From positions 37,683 to 101,682 of the forward strand of contig CAJWBA010000004.1 of NCBI GenBank assembly GCA_913020155.1: a stretch of 64,000 nucleotides of DNA. The letters are read 5' to 3'. Below are positions 8,672-16,964 of the stretch, piece after piece. The notes under the pieces were generated by a model. The model saw only the letters and a list, made by a program, of their open reading frames with translations. It was not told the DNA's origin and did not search any database. Positions within the stretch are counted from its first letter, which is position 1. Each line of letters starts with the position of its first letter. Both the position numbers and the translations under genes were made by a program. The DNA comes from an uncultured Flavobacteriales bacterium. Its GTDB lineage: Bacteria; Bacteroidota; Bacteroidia; Flavobacteriales; Flavobacteriaceae.

Positions 8672-9721
8672 ATGGAGTTAGTCAAAAAAGATATTCGTGC
8701 ACTATCTAAGGAAGCTCTTCAAGATTTTTTTAAATCTCATGGGCAACAAGCATACAGGGCAACCCAAGTATATCAGTGGTTGTGGAGTAAAGGTGTGCAT
8801 GATTTTGATAGGATGTCCAATCTTTCAAAAGAAACAAGACTTCTACTGGATACCTATTTTACAATCAATCATATTGCCGTATACCAACAGCAAAGAAGTA
8901 AAGATGGAACCTTTAAAAATGCAATTAAATTGCATGACAACCGAATCATAGAATCTGTTTTAATTCCTGCAAAAAACAGAACGACCGCATGTATATCTTC
9001 ACAGGTCGGTTGTAGTTTGGACTGCAAATTTTGTGCAACATCTAAGTTGGATAGAATGCGCAACCTCAACGTTGACGAAATTTTTGACCAAGTAGTTGCG
9101 ATCGATCAACAAAGTAAAACTTATTTCGACATACCACTGTCGAATATTGTTTTTATGGGAATGGGTGAACCCTTGATGAACTACAAAAATGTAATTGAAT
9201 CTATTGTCAAGATAACCTCCCCCGAGGGTTTAGGAATGTCACCTAAAAGAATTACGGTATCAACTTCTGGCATTCCAAAATTGATTCGTAAAATGGCAGA
9301 TGATGAAGTTAAATTTAATCTTGCCGTTTCATTGCATTCAGCGATTCAAGAAACCCGAGAGAAGATTATGCCTTTTTCTGAAAATTTTCCCTTGATTGAT
9401 TTGCTGTCTTCACTTCAGTATTGGTATGATGCAACACATAAAATAATAACATTCGAATACATCGTATGGAAGGGAGTTAACGACAACCCAGAGGAAGCCA
9501 GAGCATTAGTAAATTTCTGTCGAAAAGTACCTTCAAAAGTAAATTTAATCGAATACAACCATATTGGGGATGACGATTTTGAGCAAGCTTCAAACAACGC
9601 TATGGCGATGTATCAAAAAAAATTAACTGCTGCTCGAATAACTAATACAATACGCCGTTCAAGAGGTAAAGACATTGACGCCGCATGCGGTCAACTCGCC
9701 AATAAAGAATCTAAAAGATAG
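8672..9721 (+). CDS. rlmN: Dual-specificity RNA methyltransferase RlmN
   Basis: RlmN is a radical-SAM enzyme that methylates C2 of A2503 in 23S rRNA and of A37 in some tRNAs. In the 349-residue protein the [4Fe-4S] motif CxxxCxxC is C114, C118 and C121 (QVGCSLDCKFCATS). The conserved catalytic cysteine near the C-terminus is C339 in DIDAACGQLA. Also present are GMGEPLMN and the VSTSGIPKLI block. The N-terminal accessory domain (ALQDFFKSHGQQAYRATQVY) is intact. The gene is expected to be functional and lies in a queA-rlmN unit. Confidence 0.95.
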   Translation: MELVKKDIRALSKEALQDFFKSHGQQAYRATQVYQWLWSKGVHDFDRMSNLSKETRLLLDTYFTINHIAVYQQQRSKDGTFKNAIKLHDNRIIESVLIPAKNRTTACISSQVGCSLDCKFCATSKLDRMRNLNVDEIFDQVVAIDQQSKTYFDIPLSNIVFMGMGEPLMNYKNVIESIVKITSPEGLGMSPKRITVSTSGIPKLIRKMADDEVKFNLAVSLHSAIQETREKIMPFSENFPLIDLLSSLQYWYDATHKIITFEYIVWKGVNDNPEEARALVNFCRKVPSKVNLIEYNHIGDDDFEQASNNAMAMYQKKLTAARITNTIRRSRGKDIDAACGQLANKESKR

Positions 9722-9748
9722 TTCTTTAATGAAATTGTATATTAGTGG

Positions 9749-10732
9749 ATGAGTATGAAAATTACCGAACAAATAAAAAAACCGATCTATAATGAAATGG
9801 AACTCTTTGAACAAAAGTTCAGTAACTCCATGTCATCCAAAGTAGCTCTTCTCAACCGGATCACACATTTTATTGTAAACCGCAAGGGTAAGCAAATGCG
9901 TCCGATGTTTACCTTCCTTTCGGCAAAGCTTTTGGGTAATGGAAAGGTTTCTGAACGTACCTATCGAGGAGCCTCTGTAATTGAGCTAATTCATACTGCA
10001 ACCCTAGTTCATGACGACGTTGTGGACGACAGCAATCAAAGAAGAGGTTTTTTTTCAATTAATGCACTTTGGAAAAATAAAATTGCCGTTTTAGTGGGTG
10101 ATTATTTATTGTCAAAGGGTTTACTTCTTTGTATTCATAATGAAGATTTTGATTTATTAAAAATCATTTCGGTTGCAGTTCAAGAAATGAGCGAAGGAGA
10201 ATTGTTGCAAATAGAAAAGGCCAGAAACTTAGACATAACAGAAGATATTTACTTCGAAATTATTCGACAAAAAACAGCAACACTTTTAGCAGCTTGCTGT
10301 GCAATGGGGGCTCAGTCGGTATCAAAAGATAAAGATTTAATTGAAAAAATGAGGCTTTTTGGGGAGCTTATTGGCATGGCTTTTCAGATTAAAGATGACC
10401 TTTTTGATTATGGAGAAACAAAAATTGGAAAACCAACGGGAATTGATATCAAGGAGCAAAAAATGACACTACCTTTAATCTTCACCCTCAATAATGTTTC
10501 TTCAAATAAAAGAAAATGGTTGATCCAATCCGTAAAAAAATACAATAAGGACAAAGAAAGGGTAAAAGAGGTAATTCAGACGGTTAAAGATTCTGGAGGA
10601 TTAGATTATGCACAAAAACGTATGGAGTCTTTTCAGAAAGAGGCTTTGGATATTTTATTGACTTTACCCAAAAGTTCTTATCGAGATTCCCTTGAGTTAA
10701 TGGTAAATTACGTTATTTCACGAAAACAATAA
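9749..10732 (+). CDS. ispB: Trans-polyprenyl diphosphate synthase
   Basis: This 327-residue isoprenoid chain-elongating synthase adds isopentenyl diphosphate to an allylic primer. It probably makes the C30-C40 side chain of menaquinone, since a ubiE/menG gene is also in the window. The first Asp-rich motif is DDVVD at residues 89-93 and the second is DDLFD at 216-220 (FQIKDDLFDYGE). KGKQMRP near residue 46 binds diphosphate. A second ATG two codons downstream is possible. The exact chain length cannot be read from sequence by eye. It sits 23 bp upstream of dnaG. Confidence 0.88.
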   Translation: MSMKITEQIKKPIYNEMELFEQKFSNSMSSKVALLNRITHFIVNRKGKQMRPMFTFLSAKLLGNGKVSERTYRGASVIELIHTATLVHDDVVDDSNQRRGFFSINALWKNKIAVLVGDYLLSKGLLLCIHNEDFDLLKIISVAVQEMSEGELLQIEKARNLDITEDIYFEIIRQKTATLLAACCAMGAQSVSKDKDLIEKMRLFGELIGMAFQIKDDLFDYGETKIGKPTGIDIKEQKMTLPLIFTLNNVSSNKRKWLIQSVKKYNKDKERVKEVIQTVKDSGGLDYAQKRMESFQKEALDILLTLPKSSYRDSLELMVNYVISRKQ

Positions 10733-10755
10733 TAGAACTAAGTAAATCCTAATTT

Positions 10756-12717
10756 TTGATTTCAAAAACCACCATAGATAAGGTATACGAAACCTCTCGA
10801 GTCGAAGAGGTAATAGGTGATTTTGTAGGGTTAAAAAAATCAGGAACTAATTTTAAGGGCTTGAGTCCTTTTACTCAAGAGCGCAGTCCCAGTTTCATGG
10901 TTTCTCCAGTAAAACAAATATGGAAAGATTTCAGTAGTGGAAAAGGAGGGAATGTTGTAGCTTTTTTGATGGAGCACGAACACTTTTCGTACCCAGAAGC
11001 TATTCGCTATTTAGCAAAAAAGTACAACATTGAAATTGAAGAAACCCAGCAAACAGAAGCCGAGAAAGAAAAGTTGAACGAGCGAGAAAGTATGTTTTTG
11101 GTAACCGAACACGCCAATGATTATTTTAAAGAAACTCTTTGGAAGGTATCTGAAGGCAAAGCAATAGGATTGACTTATTTCATGGAACGTGGCTTTACCG
11201 ATGAAACCATTCAGAAATTTGATCTAGGTTATTCCCCTCAAGAAAAAGATGCTTTTTCCAAAACTGCACTTAAACACGGTTTCCAGTTGAAATACCTAGA
11301 AAAAACAGGTTTGACCATTGTAAACGAAAATTATCAGATTGATCGTTTTCGAGGTAGAGTAATGTTTCCTATCAAAAGTCTTTCGGGAAGAGTTGTAGGC
11401 TTTGGAGGTCGGATTTTGGGTGAAAATAAAAAAACAGCCAAATACCTCAATTCACCAGAAAGCGAAATCTATCACAAGAGCAAGGTGCTTTATGGAATTC
11501 ATGAAGCAAAACAGAGCATAGCTAAAGAAGACCTCTGTTATTTGGTGGAGGGTTACACCGATGTCATTCAAATGTTCCAGGCAGGGGTTACCAATGTAGT
11601 ATCTTCTTCTGGAACTGCTATTACAGAACCTCAAGTTCGATTAATTCAACGCTTGACTCAGAATATTGTTGTTCTTTTTGATGGGGACGCCGCCGGATTG
11701 CGTGCAGCACTCCGTGGGATTGATATCATTCTGACTCAAGGAATGAATGTCAAGGTATGTACTTTCCCCGAAGGAGAGGATCCTGACAGTTTTGCCAAAA
11801 AGACATCTCAGGAGGAAATGGTATCCTTTCTCAAAGAAAACGCAAAGGATTTTATTCAATTTAAAGCCTCTCTGTTGTTGGATGAAGTAGTAGGTGATCC
11901 TATGAAAAAATCTGCTACTATCCGTGATATTATCGAAAGTATATCCAAAATCCCTGATTCTATTCAGCAGGAAGTTTACATTCAGAGTTGTGCATTGCAA
12001 ATGGAGATTTCTGAGGATGTGCTTTTTAGTGCTCTTGCACAAGCAAAGACAAAAAAAAGCCAAATAAATAAAACAAAACCAACTTCAAAACAAGAAGACA
12101 CTTTTAGGATTCTAAAGACCGAAACCCCTGAGGTAACTTTAGTTGATCACACCTATGAGTTGGAACTTCAGATCATTAAAATTTTGATGTTGTATGGAGA
12201 TCGCGAAGAGGTTTTTAAAGAATCGGTTTTAAGTTTTTCGGAAGAAGAAGATATTTTAGAGGAGGTAAAAGAAGTAAAAGCAAAAGTATTTGAGAAAATA
12301 TTTTTAGACCTTCAACAGGATGAAGTTGAATTAGCAAATCCAGATTTTAAGAATTTATTTTATCAATTAATTCAACATTTTCAAGTAAAAGGAAGTTTAG
12401 CTTTGGACAAAATAGTTCCAACCTTAAGTGGAGAGCTGAGTTCTCTAGTAAGTAATATTTTGATGGGGGAAGAGCAACACCATCTTCATGATTGGGAGAA
12501 GAAAAATATTTTTGTTAAATCACGAGACAGTCAAATATCCCAATTAGTCAACGAAACAATCTTGACCTTACGAAAGTTATTGATTGATAAAAAAATAGAG
12601 GAATTACAGAAACAAGTCGAAAACACAAGTGAACATAATTCTGAAATTTTGGAGGATGTAATGAGTTATTACCAACTCAAAAAATTGGTTTCTAATAAAT
12701 TGAATAGAGTTATTTGA
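10756..12717 (+). CDS. dnaG: DNA primase lacking zinc-finger cysteines
   Basis: DnaG makes RNA primers at the replication fork and contacts DnaB. The 653-residue protein starts at a TTG and has the N-terminal primase domain, then a TOPRIM core with LVEGYTDVIQMFQAG near residue 260 and VVLFDGDAAGLRAAL near residue 306, and a long helical C-terminus for helicase contact. The N-terminal CHC2 zinc finger is present as a fold, but every expected ligand is replaced: S37, T40, D58 and S61 stand where E. coli has C40, H43, C61 and C64. The rest of the domain (PSFMVSPVKQIW, KGGN) is well conserved. From memory, other Flavobacteriia share this state, so it is probably lineage-wide rather than decay. 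Confidence 0.93.
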   Translation: MISKTTIDKVYETSRVEEVIGDFVGLKKSGTNFKGLSPFTQERSPSFMVSPVKQIWKDFSSGKGGNVVAFLMEHEHFSYPEAIRYLAKKYNIEIEETQQTEAEKEKLNERESMFLVTEHANDYFKETLWKVSEGKAIGLTYFMERGFTDETIQKFDLGYSPQEKDAFSKTALKHGFQLKYLEKTGLTIVNENYQIDRFRGRVMFPIKSLSGRVVGFGGRILGENKKTAKYLNSPESEIYHKSKVLYGIHEAKQSIAKEDLCYLVEGYTDVIQMFQAGVTNVVSSSGTAITEPQVRLIQRLTQNIVVLFDGDAAGLRAALRGIDIILTQGMNVKVCTFPEGEDPDSFAKKTSQEEMVSFLKENAKDFIQFKASLLLDEVVGDPMKKSATIRDIIESISKIPDSIQQEVYIQSCALQMEISEDVLFSALAQAKTKKSQINKTKPTSKQEDTFRILKTETPEVTLVDHTYELELQIIKILMLYGDREEVFKESVLSFSEEEDILEEVKEVKAKVFEKIFLDLQQDEVELANPDFKNLFYQLIQHFQVKGSLALDKIVPTLSGELSSLVSNILMGEEQHHLHDWEKKNIFVKSRDSQISQLVNETILTLRKLLIDKKIEELQKQVENTSEHNSEILEDVMSYYQLKKLVSNKLNRVI

Positions 12718-12735
12718 GTTTTTCTCGATACTTTT

Positions 12736-13518
12736 TTACAAGTCTTCAGGAATTTTACACACTGGGATTGCTTGTATTTTGTGTTGGTTTTGGGTGTTTA
12801 ATTTTGTGTAAATATCCAAAACTTTTTTCTCTCTTTTTGAGCGTAGATTACTGTTATCGTTTTGGTTTTTCATTGCCCATTCCAACTCATCATAGGTAGC
12901 TCCTATCTGATCTTCATCGGTTCTATCATCTCCCCAAAGGCCGTCAGTTGGCGCAGCATTTTGGATAACTTCGATAACACCGAGGATTTTGGCAAGTAAA
13001 AAAACTTCAGACTTCATAAGATCGGCAATTGGACTGAGATCAACTCCACCATCACCGTATTTAGTGTAAAAACCTACTCCAAAGTCTTCTACTTTATTAC
13101 CGGTTCCAGTCACAAGATAGTGTTTCATAGCAGCAAAATAATACAAAGTAGTCATTCGAAACCTAGCTCTGGTATTTGCTAAACTTAAAAATTGATTTTC
13201 ATTTGATTCCACAGAAGGAACTATTTTTTTAAAGGATTCAAAAACCGTACTCAAGGAAAGAGAATGGTGGCCCACATTGGTGAATTTTTTTTCGAGCCAT
13301 GCAATGTGTTCCTTTGCTCTTGAAACTTGATTAGGCTCTTGATGAATAGGCATTTCTAAACATAAAACAGGCTTTCCTGTAAGTGCACAAAGTGTTGAGG
13401 TTAAAGCAGAATCAATTCCACCAGAAACGCCCACTACAAAACCATTCATTCCAGAATTATCAGCATAACTGCTCAGCCAATTTACTATGTGGTCAATTAC
13501 TTTTTCTGGTGATTTCAT
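12736..13518 (-). CDS. nadE: NAD+ synthase, ammonia-dependent type
   Basis: NadE converts deamido-NAD to NAD using ATP and ammonia. The 260-residue protein has the PP-loop SGGIDS at 32-37 and the NARARFRM-like block (ANTRARFRM) near residue 134. TGTGNKVED and FYTKYGDGGVDLSPIADLMK follow. There is no glutaminase domain, so it should depend on free ammonia or a partner. It is convergent with dnaG with an 18-bp gap and divergent from gldB with a 77-bp gap. Together with nadA, nadB and nadC further right it covers most of de novo NAD synthesis; nadD is not in the window. Confidence 0.93.
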   Translation of the reverse strand: MKSPEKVIDHIVNWLSSYADNSGMNGFVVGVSGGIDSALTSTLCALTGKPVLCLEMPIHQEPNQVSRAKEHIAWLEKKFTNVGHHSLSLSTVFESFKKIVPSVESNENQFLSLANTRARFRMTTLYYFAAMKHYLVTGTGNKVEDFGVGFYTKYGDGGVDLSPIADLMKSEVFLLAKILGVIEVIQNAAPTDGLWGDDRTDEDQIGATYDELEWAMKNQNDNSNLRSKREKKVLDIYTKLNTQNQHKIQAIPVCKIPEDL

Positions 13519-13541
13519 ATGCTTTAGCCGTTTTTTGGATG

Positions 13542-13549
13542 TAACTTTG
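13542..13549 (+). promoter_or_regulatory. Possible -7 box upstream of gldB
   Basis: TAACTTTG fits the Bacteroidota -7 consensus TAnnTTTG and lies about 46 bp before the gldB ATG in the divergent nadE-gldB gap. No convincing TTTG -33 element was found at 19-21 bp, so this is tentative. Confidence 0.35.
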
Positions 13550-13595
13550 CATAAAATTAGGAAACTTATTCTTCACAAAAAATTATTCACACCAC

Positions 13596-14582
13596 ATGAA
13601 TCCATTTTTAAGATTATTTTTTTTAAAAGTTAGCTTTTGGTTAATTATTATTGCGATTTTTTCATCTTGTTCTGACGAAAATATACTTGAAGCAGAGATT
13701 AATGCGATCCCTGTAGACATAAAAATTGATCGATTTGATCTTAAATTTTACAATGCCGACCCTCAAGAATATTTGAATTTAAAAAAGAAATACCCTTATT
13801 TATTTCCAAAACAATTTCCAGATAGTATTTGGATAAAAAGACAGCGTGATAGCATTCAGACCCTTTTACATGCAGAGATCAAAACAGTTTATCCATCCTT
13901 AGATCCGATAAAAGTAAAATTGACATCACTTTACAAGCACATCAAATATTATTTCCCTGAAATTCCAGACCCTCATGTGGTAACTGTAGTTAATAATGTA
14001 GATTATCAAAGTAAAACAGTTTTTACGGATACGCTATTGATTCTTTCACTAGACACCTATTTGGGTTCAAAAAACCCTCTTTATGAAGGTATTCCAAATT
14101 ACATTGTACAGGATATGGAACTTCCATTTATGACTTCGCACATTGTAGATGAGTTGGGCACTACAGTAGTAAAAAACTCTTCAAATAGAACATTATTGGA
14201 ACAGATGGTTTACAACGGGAAGAAATTGTATCTTAAAGATATTCTGCTCCCCAAAACTCCAAATTTCATAAAGATAAGTTATTCTGAAGCTCAACTGGAA
14301 TGGGTTCAGGTCAATGAACGATATATGTGGCAATATTTTATTGAAAATGAATTGCTTTACAATTCACAATCTTCTTTGAGTCTTCGATTTATTGACCCTG
14401 CACCTTTTTCAAAATTTTATTTAGAAATAGATAATGAAACACCAGGTAAAGTAGGGCAATGGATTGGCTGGCAAATTGTTCGTTCTTACATGAAAAAAAA
14501 CCCAAATACTTCCCTCGACCAACTTATGCAAATTTCAGGAACGGATCTCTTTAATAAATCAAACTACAAACCATCAAAATAA
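13596..14582 (+). CDS. gldB: Gliding motility lipoprotein GldB
   Basis: This is a 328-residue lipoprotein with a type II signal peptide; the lipobox is IFSSC with C25 as the lipidated residue. The following DVKIDRFDLKFYN-like stretch (PVDIKIDRFDLKFYNADP) and the DSIWIKRQRDSIQT region are typical of GldB. GldB is required for gliding in Flavobacterium johnsoniae; its biochemical role is not settled and it is thought to act in the cell envelope. gldC follows after 5 bp, the usual flavobacterial pair. It suggests gliding or at least retention of the Gld system, though many non-gliding flavobacteria also keep these genes. Confidence 0.88.
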   Translation: MNPFLRLFFLKVSFWLIIIAIFSSCSDENILEAEINAIPVDIKIDRFDLKFYNADPQEYLNLKKKYPYLFPKQFPDSIWIKRQRDSIQTLLHAEIKTVYPSLDPIKVKLTSLYKHIKYYFPEIPDPHVVTVVNNVDYQSKTVFTDTLLILSLDTYLGSKNPLYEGIPNYIVQDMELPFMTSHIVDELGTTVVKNSSNRTLLEQMVYNGKKLYLKDILLPKTPNFIKISYSEAQLEWVQVNERYMWQYFIENELLYNSQSSLSLRFIDPAPFSKFYLEIDNETPGKVGQWIGWQIVRSYMKKNPNTSLDQLMQISGTDLFNKSNYKPSK

Positions 14583-14587
14583 AAGAA

Positions 14588-14920
14588 ATGGGAAAGAATA
14601 CTAATATTTCAATAGAAGTAGAATTAGATGAAAATAAAATTCCAGAAAAAATTGTTTGGTCAGCTCCAGATGGAGGAGTAAATGAAGAAGAAGCTCAAGC
14701 TTTATTGATGTCTTTGTGGGATGGAAAAAACCAAGAAACACTTCGAATGGATATGTGGGTAAAAGAAATGCCGATTGATCAAATGAATGTATTTTTTCAT
14801 CAATCATTAGTCACAATGAGTCAGACTTTTTTGCGTGCAACTCAAGATGAAAAAATGGCTGCAACCATGAATGACTTTTGTGATTATTTCGCAGAAAAAT
14901 TAAATATCGATAGAAAGTAA
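14588..14920 (+). CDS. gldC: Gliding motility protein GldC
   Basis: This small acidic cytosolic protein of 110 residues is typical of GldC: IEVELDENKIPEKIVWSAPD at the N-terminus, then EEEAQALLMSLWDGKNQETL, a DMWVKEMP block and a FCDYFAEKLN ending. GldC is not strictly essential for gliding in F. johnsoniae but improves it; its molecular function is unknown. It is 5 bp downstream of gldB and probably in the same transcript. It converges on engB with only 7 bp between the stops. Confidence 0.88.
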   Translation: MGKNTNISIEVELDENKIPEKIVWSAPDGGVNEEEAQALLMSLWDGKNQETLRMDMWVKEMPIDQMNVFFHQSLVTMSQTFLRATQDEKMAATMNDFCDYFAEKLNIDRK

Positions 14921-14927
14921 ATTACCC

Positions 14928-15533
14928 CTAAATAGCAAACTCATTTTTCAGTGAGTCAATATAATTCAGAAGTTCTTCTCCTCCAGTTTTGTGTAAAGAG
15001 GATGTAATGAAATATGGAGGAGACTCTTCCCAAACATCATCCAACATTGTCTGAAGATAAGCTTCTGTTTTTCTTTTCAGCGCTAAGGGCTTTTCTTTAT
15101 CGGCTTTTGTAAAAACAATTGCAAAAGGGATGTGTTGGTTACCCAACCACTCCATAAATTCTAAATCAATAGGTTGGGGATCATGTCGAATGTCGATCAA
15201 AACAAAAGCAGAAACTAATTGTTTTCTTTTTTCAAAGTAAGTCGTTATTAGTTTTTGAAAAGCTTTTTTTGAAGTTTTGGAAGTACGAGCATATCCATAA
15301 CCTGGTAAATCCACTAAATACCAGGATTTATTGATTTTAAAATGATTTATGAGTCGAGTTTTCCCAGGTCTACCAGAAGTTTTGGCTAAGTTTTTTCGCT
15401 CACACAGTGTGTTTATTAAAGATGATTTACCAACATTTGACCTGCCAATAAAAGCGTATTCTGGGATGCATTCGTTTGGACATTTCGAGAGATCAGTATT
15501 GCTTATTACGAACTCAGACGAAGTGACTTTCAT
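14928..15533 (-). CDS. engB: Ribosome biogenesis GTPase EngB (YsxC/YihA)
   Basis: EngB is a small cytosolic GTPase needed for late assembly of the 50S subunit. The 201-residue protein is of normal length. Its G1 loop is GRSNVGKS at 30-37, G2/G3 lie in GRPGKTRLINHF and DLPGYGYA, G4 is FTKADKEK near residue 141, and G5 is TSSLHKTG near residue 177. It is the downstream partner of an alpha/beta hydrolase gene, with a 5-bp gap, so the two are probably co-transcribed. Confidence 0.94.
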   Translation of the reverse strand: MKVTSSEFVISNTDLSKCPNECIPEYAFIGRSNVGKSSLINTLCERKNLAKTSGRPGKTRLINHFKINKSWYLVDLPGYGYARTSKTSKKAFQKLITTYFEKRKQLVSAFVLIDIRHDPQPIDLEFMEWLGNQHIPFAIVFTKADKEKPLALKRKTEAYLQTMLDDVWEESPPYFITSSLHKTGGEELLNYIDSLKNEFAI

Positions 15534-15538
15534 TTGAA

Positions 15539-16303
15539 CTAAAAATTATGTTTGTTTAGCCAGTTGAATAGATTTTCATTGAATTCATCTGGGTGTTCCA
15601 TCATGGGAGCATGGCCACAATTCTTGAGCCAATAAAGGTCAGAATTTGGAAGTAGTTTGTCAAACTCTTCTGCAACATTTGGGGGAGTCACTACATCATT
15701 TTCTCCCCATATTATGCCTGTGGGGGTTTGCATTTTTGGGAGATCTTTTGCCATATTATGGCGAATCGCACTTTTGGCAATTGCCAGGGTTCGAATTAAT
15801 TTGTTGCGGTCGTTTACTAAATCAAACACTTCATCAACAATTTCTTTGGTAGCTATTGCGGGGTCATAAAAAACCTCTTGTGCTTTTGTTTTGATGTATT
15901 CGTAATTCCCTCTTTTTGGGTAACTTCCACCCATGCTATTTTCATACAATCCAGAGCTTCCAGTTAAAACAAGGCCTTTGATAAGTTCAGGATGATTTCT
16001 AGCAAAAACAAGTCCAATATGACCTCCAAGAGAATTTCCTAAAAGTATGGCATTTTTAATTTTTTTTACAATTAAAAATCTTTTTAGGAAGTCCGAAAAG
16101 TTTTCAACGTTGGTTTTGACTAAAGACAACTCGTAGATGGGTAGTTCAGGAATGATGACTTTGTATCCTTTATTTGGAAAAAAGTTAACAACTCCATTGA
16201 AATTACTTAACCCCCCCATCAGGCCATGTAAAATAACTATTGGTTGTCCATCTCCGATTTCTAGATATTTGAAGTCGCTTTCTGTTTTAAATTTTTTTTC
16301 CAT
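15539..16303 (-). CDS. Alpha/beta hydrolase, substrate unknown
   Basis: The 254-residue protein has the alpha/beta hydrolase fold signature: LHGLMGG oxyanion-hole loop near residue 25, nucleophile elbow GNSLGG with S91, acidic residue D203 in WGENDVV and H231 in KNCGHAPMMEHP. The catalytic triad is therefore complete. No signal peptide is seen, so it should be cytosolic. The pattern is shared by esterases, C-C bond hydrolases and haloperoxidase-like enzymes, and the substrate cannot be told. It is expressed away from mraZ and towards engB. Confidence 0.8.
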   Translation of the reverse strand: MEKKFKTESDFKYLEIGDGQPIVILHGLMGGLSNFNGVVNFFPNKGYKVIIPELPIYELSLVKTNVENFSDFLKRFLIVKKIKNAILLGNSLGGHIGLVFARNHPELIKGLVLTGSSGLYENSMGGSYPKRGNYEYIKTKAQEVFYDPAIATKEIVDEVFDLVNDRNKLIRTLAIAKSAIRHNMAKDLPKMQTPTGIIWGENDVVTPPNVAEEFDKLLPNSDLYWLKNCGHAPMMEHPDEFNENLFNWLNKHNF

Positions 16304-16335
16304 ACTAAACCTAAATCCCGATGGACTTTAGCAAA

Positions 16336-16343
16336 CAAATATA
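16336..16343 (-). promoter_or_regulatory. Possible -7 box of the hydrolase-engB unit
   Basis: CAAATATA on the plus strand reads TATATTTG on the minus strand, matching TAnnTTTG, about 33 bp before the hydrolase ATG. A matching -33 element was not found. Confidence 0.4.
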
Positions 16344-16428
16344 GTCAATATTATACTATTCAGTCTTTTTTTGACCCCTTATAAGCTAAAGTCTTTATTA
16401 AGTTGACTTTGATAAACTTATTAACAAA

Positions 16429-16452
16429 GTGGTGATTTGTGGAAAAATGTGG
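16429..16452 (+). promoter_or_regulatory. Predicted MraZ operator: three GTGG boxes, 10-bp period
   Basis: GTGG occurs at 16429-16432, 16439-16442 and 16449-16452, exactly one helical turn apart, starting 68 bp before the mraZ ATG. MraZ proteins of other bacteria bind arrays of short G-rich direct repeats with a 10-bp period (TGGG type in E. coli, AAAGTGG type in mycoplasmas) upstream of mraZ. The first box here reads AAAGTGG. Autoregulation of the dcw cluster by MraZ is inferred. Confidence 0.8.
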
Positions 16453-16463
16453 TAAATATATTT

Positions 16464-16471
16464 TATATTTG
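16464..16471 (+). promoter_or_regulatory. Possible -7 box of the dcw cluster
   Basis: TATATTTG matches TAnnTTTG and lies 25 bp before the mraZ ATG and 11 bp after the last GTGG box. The nearest TTTG (16436-16439) is 24 bp away and overlaps the operator. If this is the promoter, MraZ binding would cover the -33 region. Confidence 0.5.
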
Positions 16472-16496
16472 ATAAATTAATCCACAAACAATTAAG

Positions 16497-16964
16497 ATGC
16501 AGCACTTTATTGGTACATATGAATGTAAGGCGGATATTAAAGGACGTATTATGCTCCCGGTTGCATTGAAAAAACAATTTTCTGATAATTTATCTGATCA
16601 ATTTGTATTGAAACGTGCTGTATTTAATGCCTGCTTAGAGTTGTATCCTTTTAAAGAATGGGATGCGTTGATGCTGAAAGTAAATCAGCTCAATCGTTTT
16701 AATAAAAAAAACAATGATTTCATAAGAAGATTTACTGCAGGTGTTCGATTAATCGAAGTTGATTCAACAGGGAGGTTGTTGATTCCAAAGGATCTAATTG
16801 TTCATGCAGGTATTTCAAAAGAAACTGTAATTTCTTCGGCTGTAAATATTCTAGAAATCTGGGATAAGGAGCGTTACGAAGAAGCTATTAATGAAGCAAC
16901 AATAGATTTCGGCGAGTTAGCTGAAGATGTAATGGGAGACAAAGATGGAAATCAATTATCATAA
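16497..16964 (+). CDS. mraZ: Transcriptional regulator MraZ
   Basis: MraZ is a ring-forming DNA-binding protein with two SpoVT-AbrB-like halves that controls its own division and cell-wall cluster. In this 155-residue protein the first half has GTYECKADIKGRIMLPVALK (residues about 5-24) and the second the paralogous VDSTGRLLIPKDLIVHAGI (about 87-105). The length is normal. It is the first gene of the dcw cluster, with a GTGG repeat array upstream, and its 3' end overlaps rsmH by 20 bp, which implies translational coupling. Confidence 0.94.
   Translation: MQHFIGTYECKADIKGRIMLPVALKKQFSDNLSDQFVLKRAVFNACLELYPFKEWDALMLKVNQLNRFNKKNNDFIRRFTAGVRLIEVDSTGRLLIPKDLIVHAGISKETVISSAVNILEIWDKERYEEAINEATIDFGELAEDVMGDKDGNQLS

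Noticed and set aside
10756..12717. dnaG as a pseudogene because of missing zinc ligands
   Set aside because: The frame is full length, the TOPRIM acidic residues are intact, and the substitutions sit in otherwise conserved sequence, so it looks functional.
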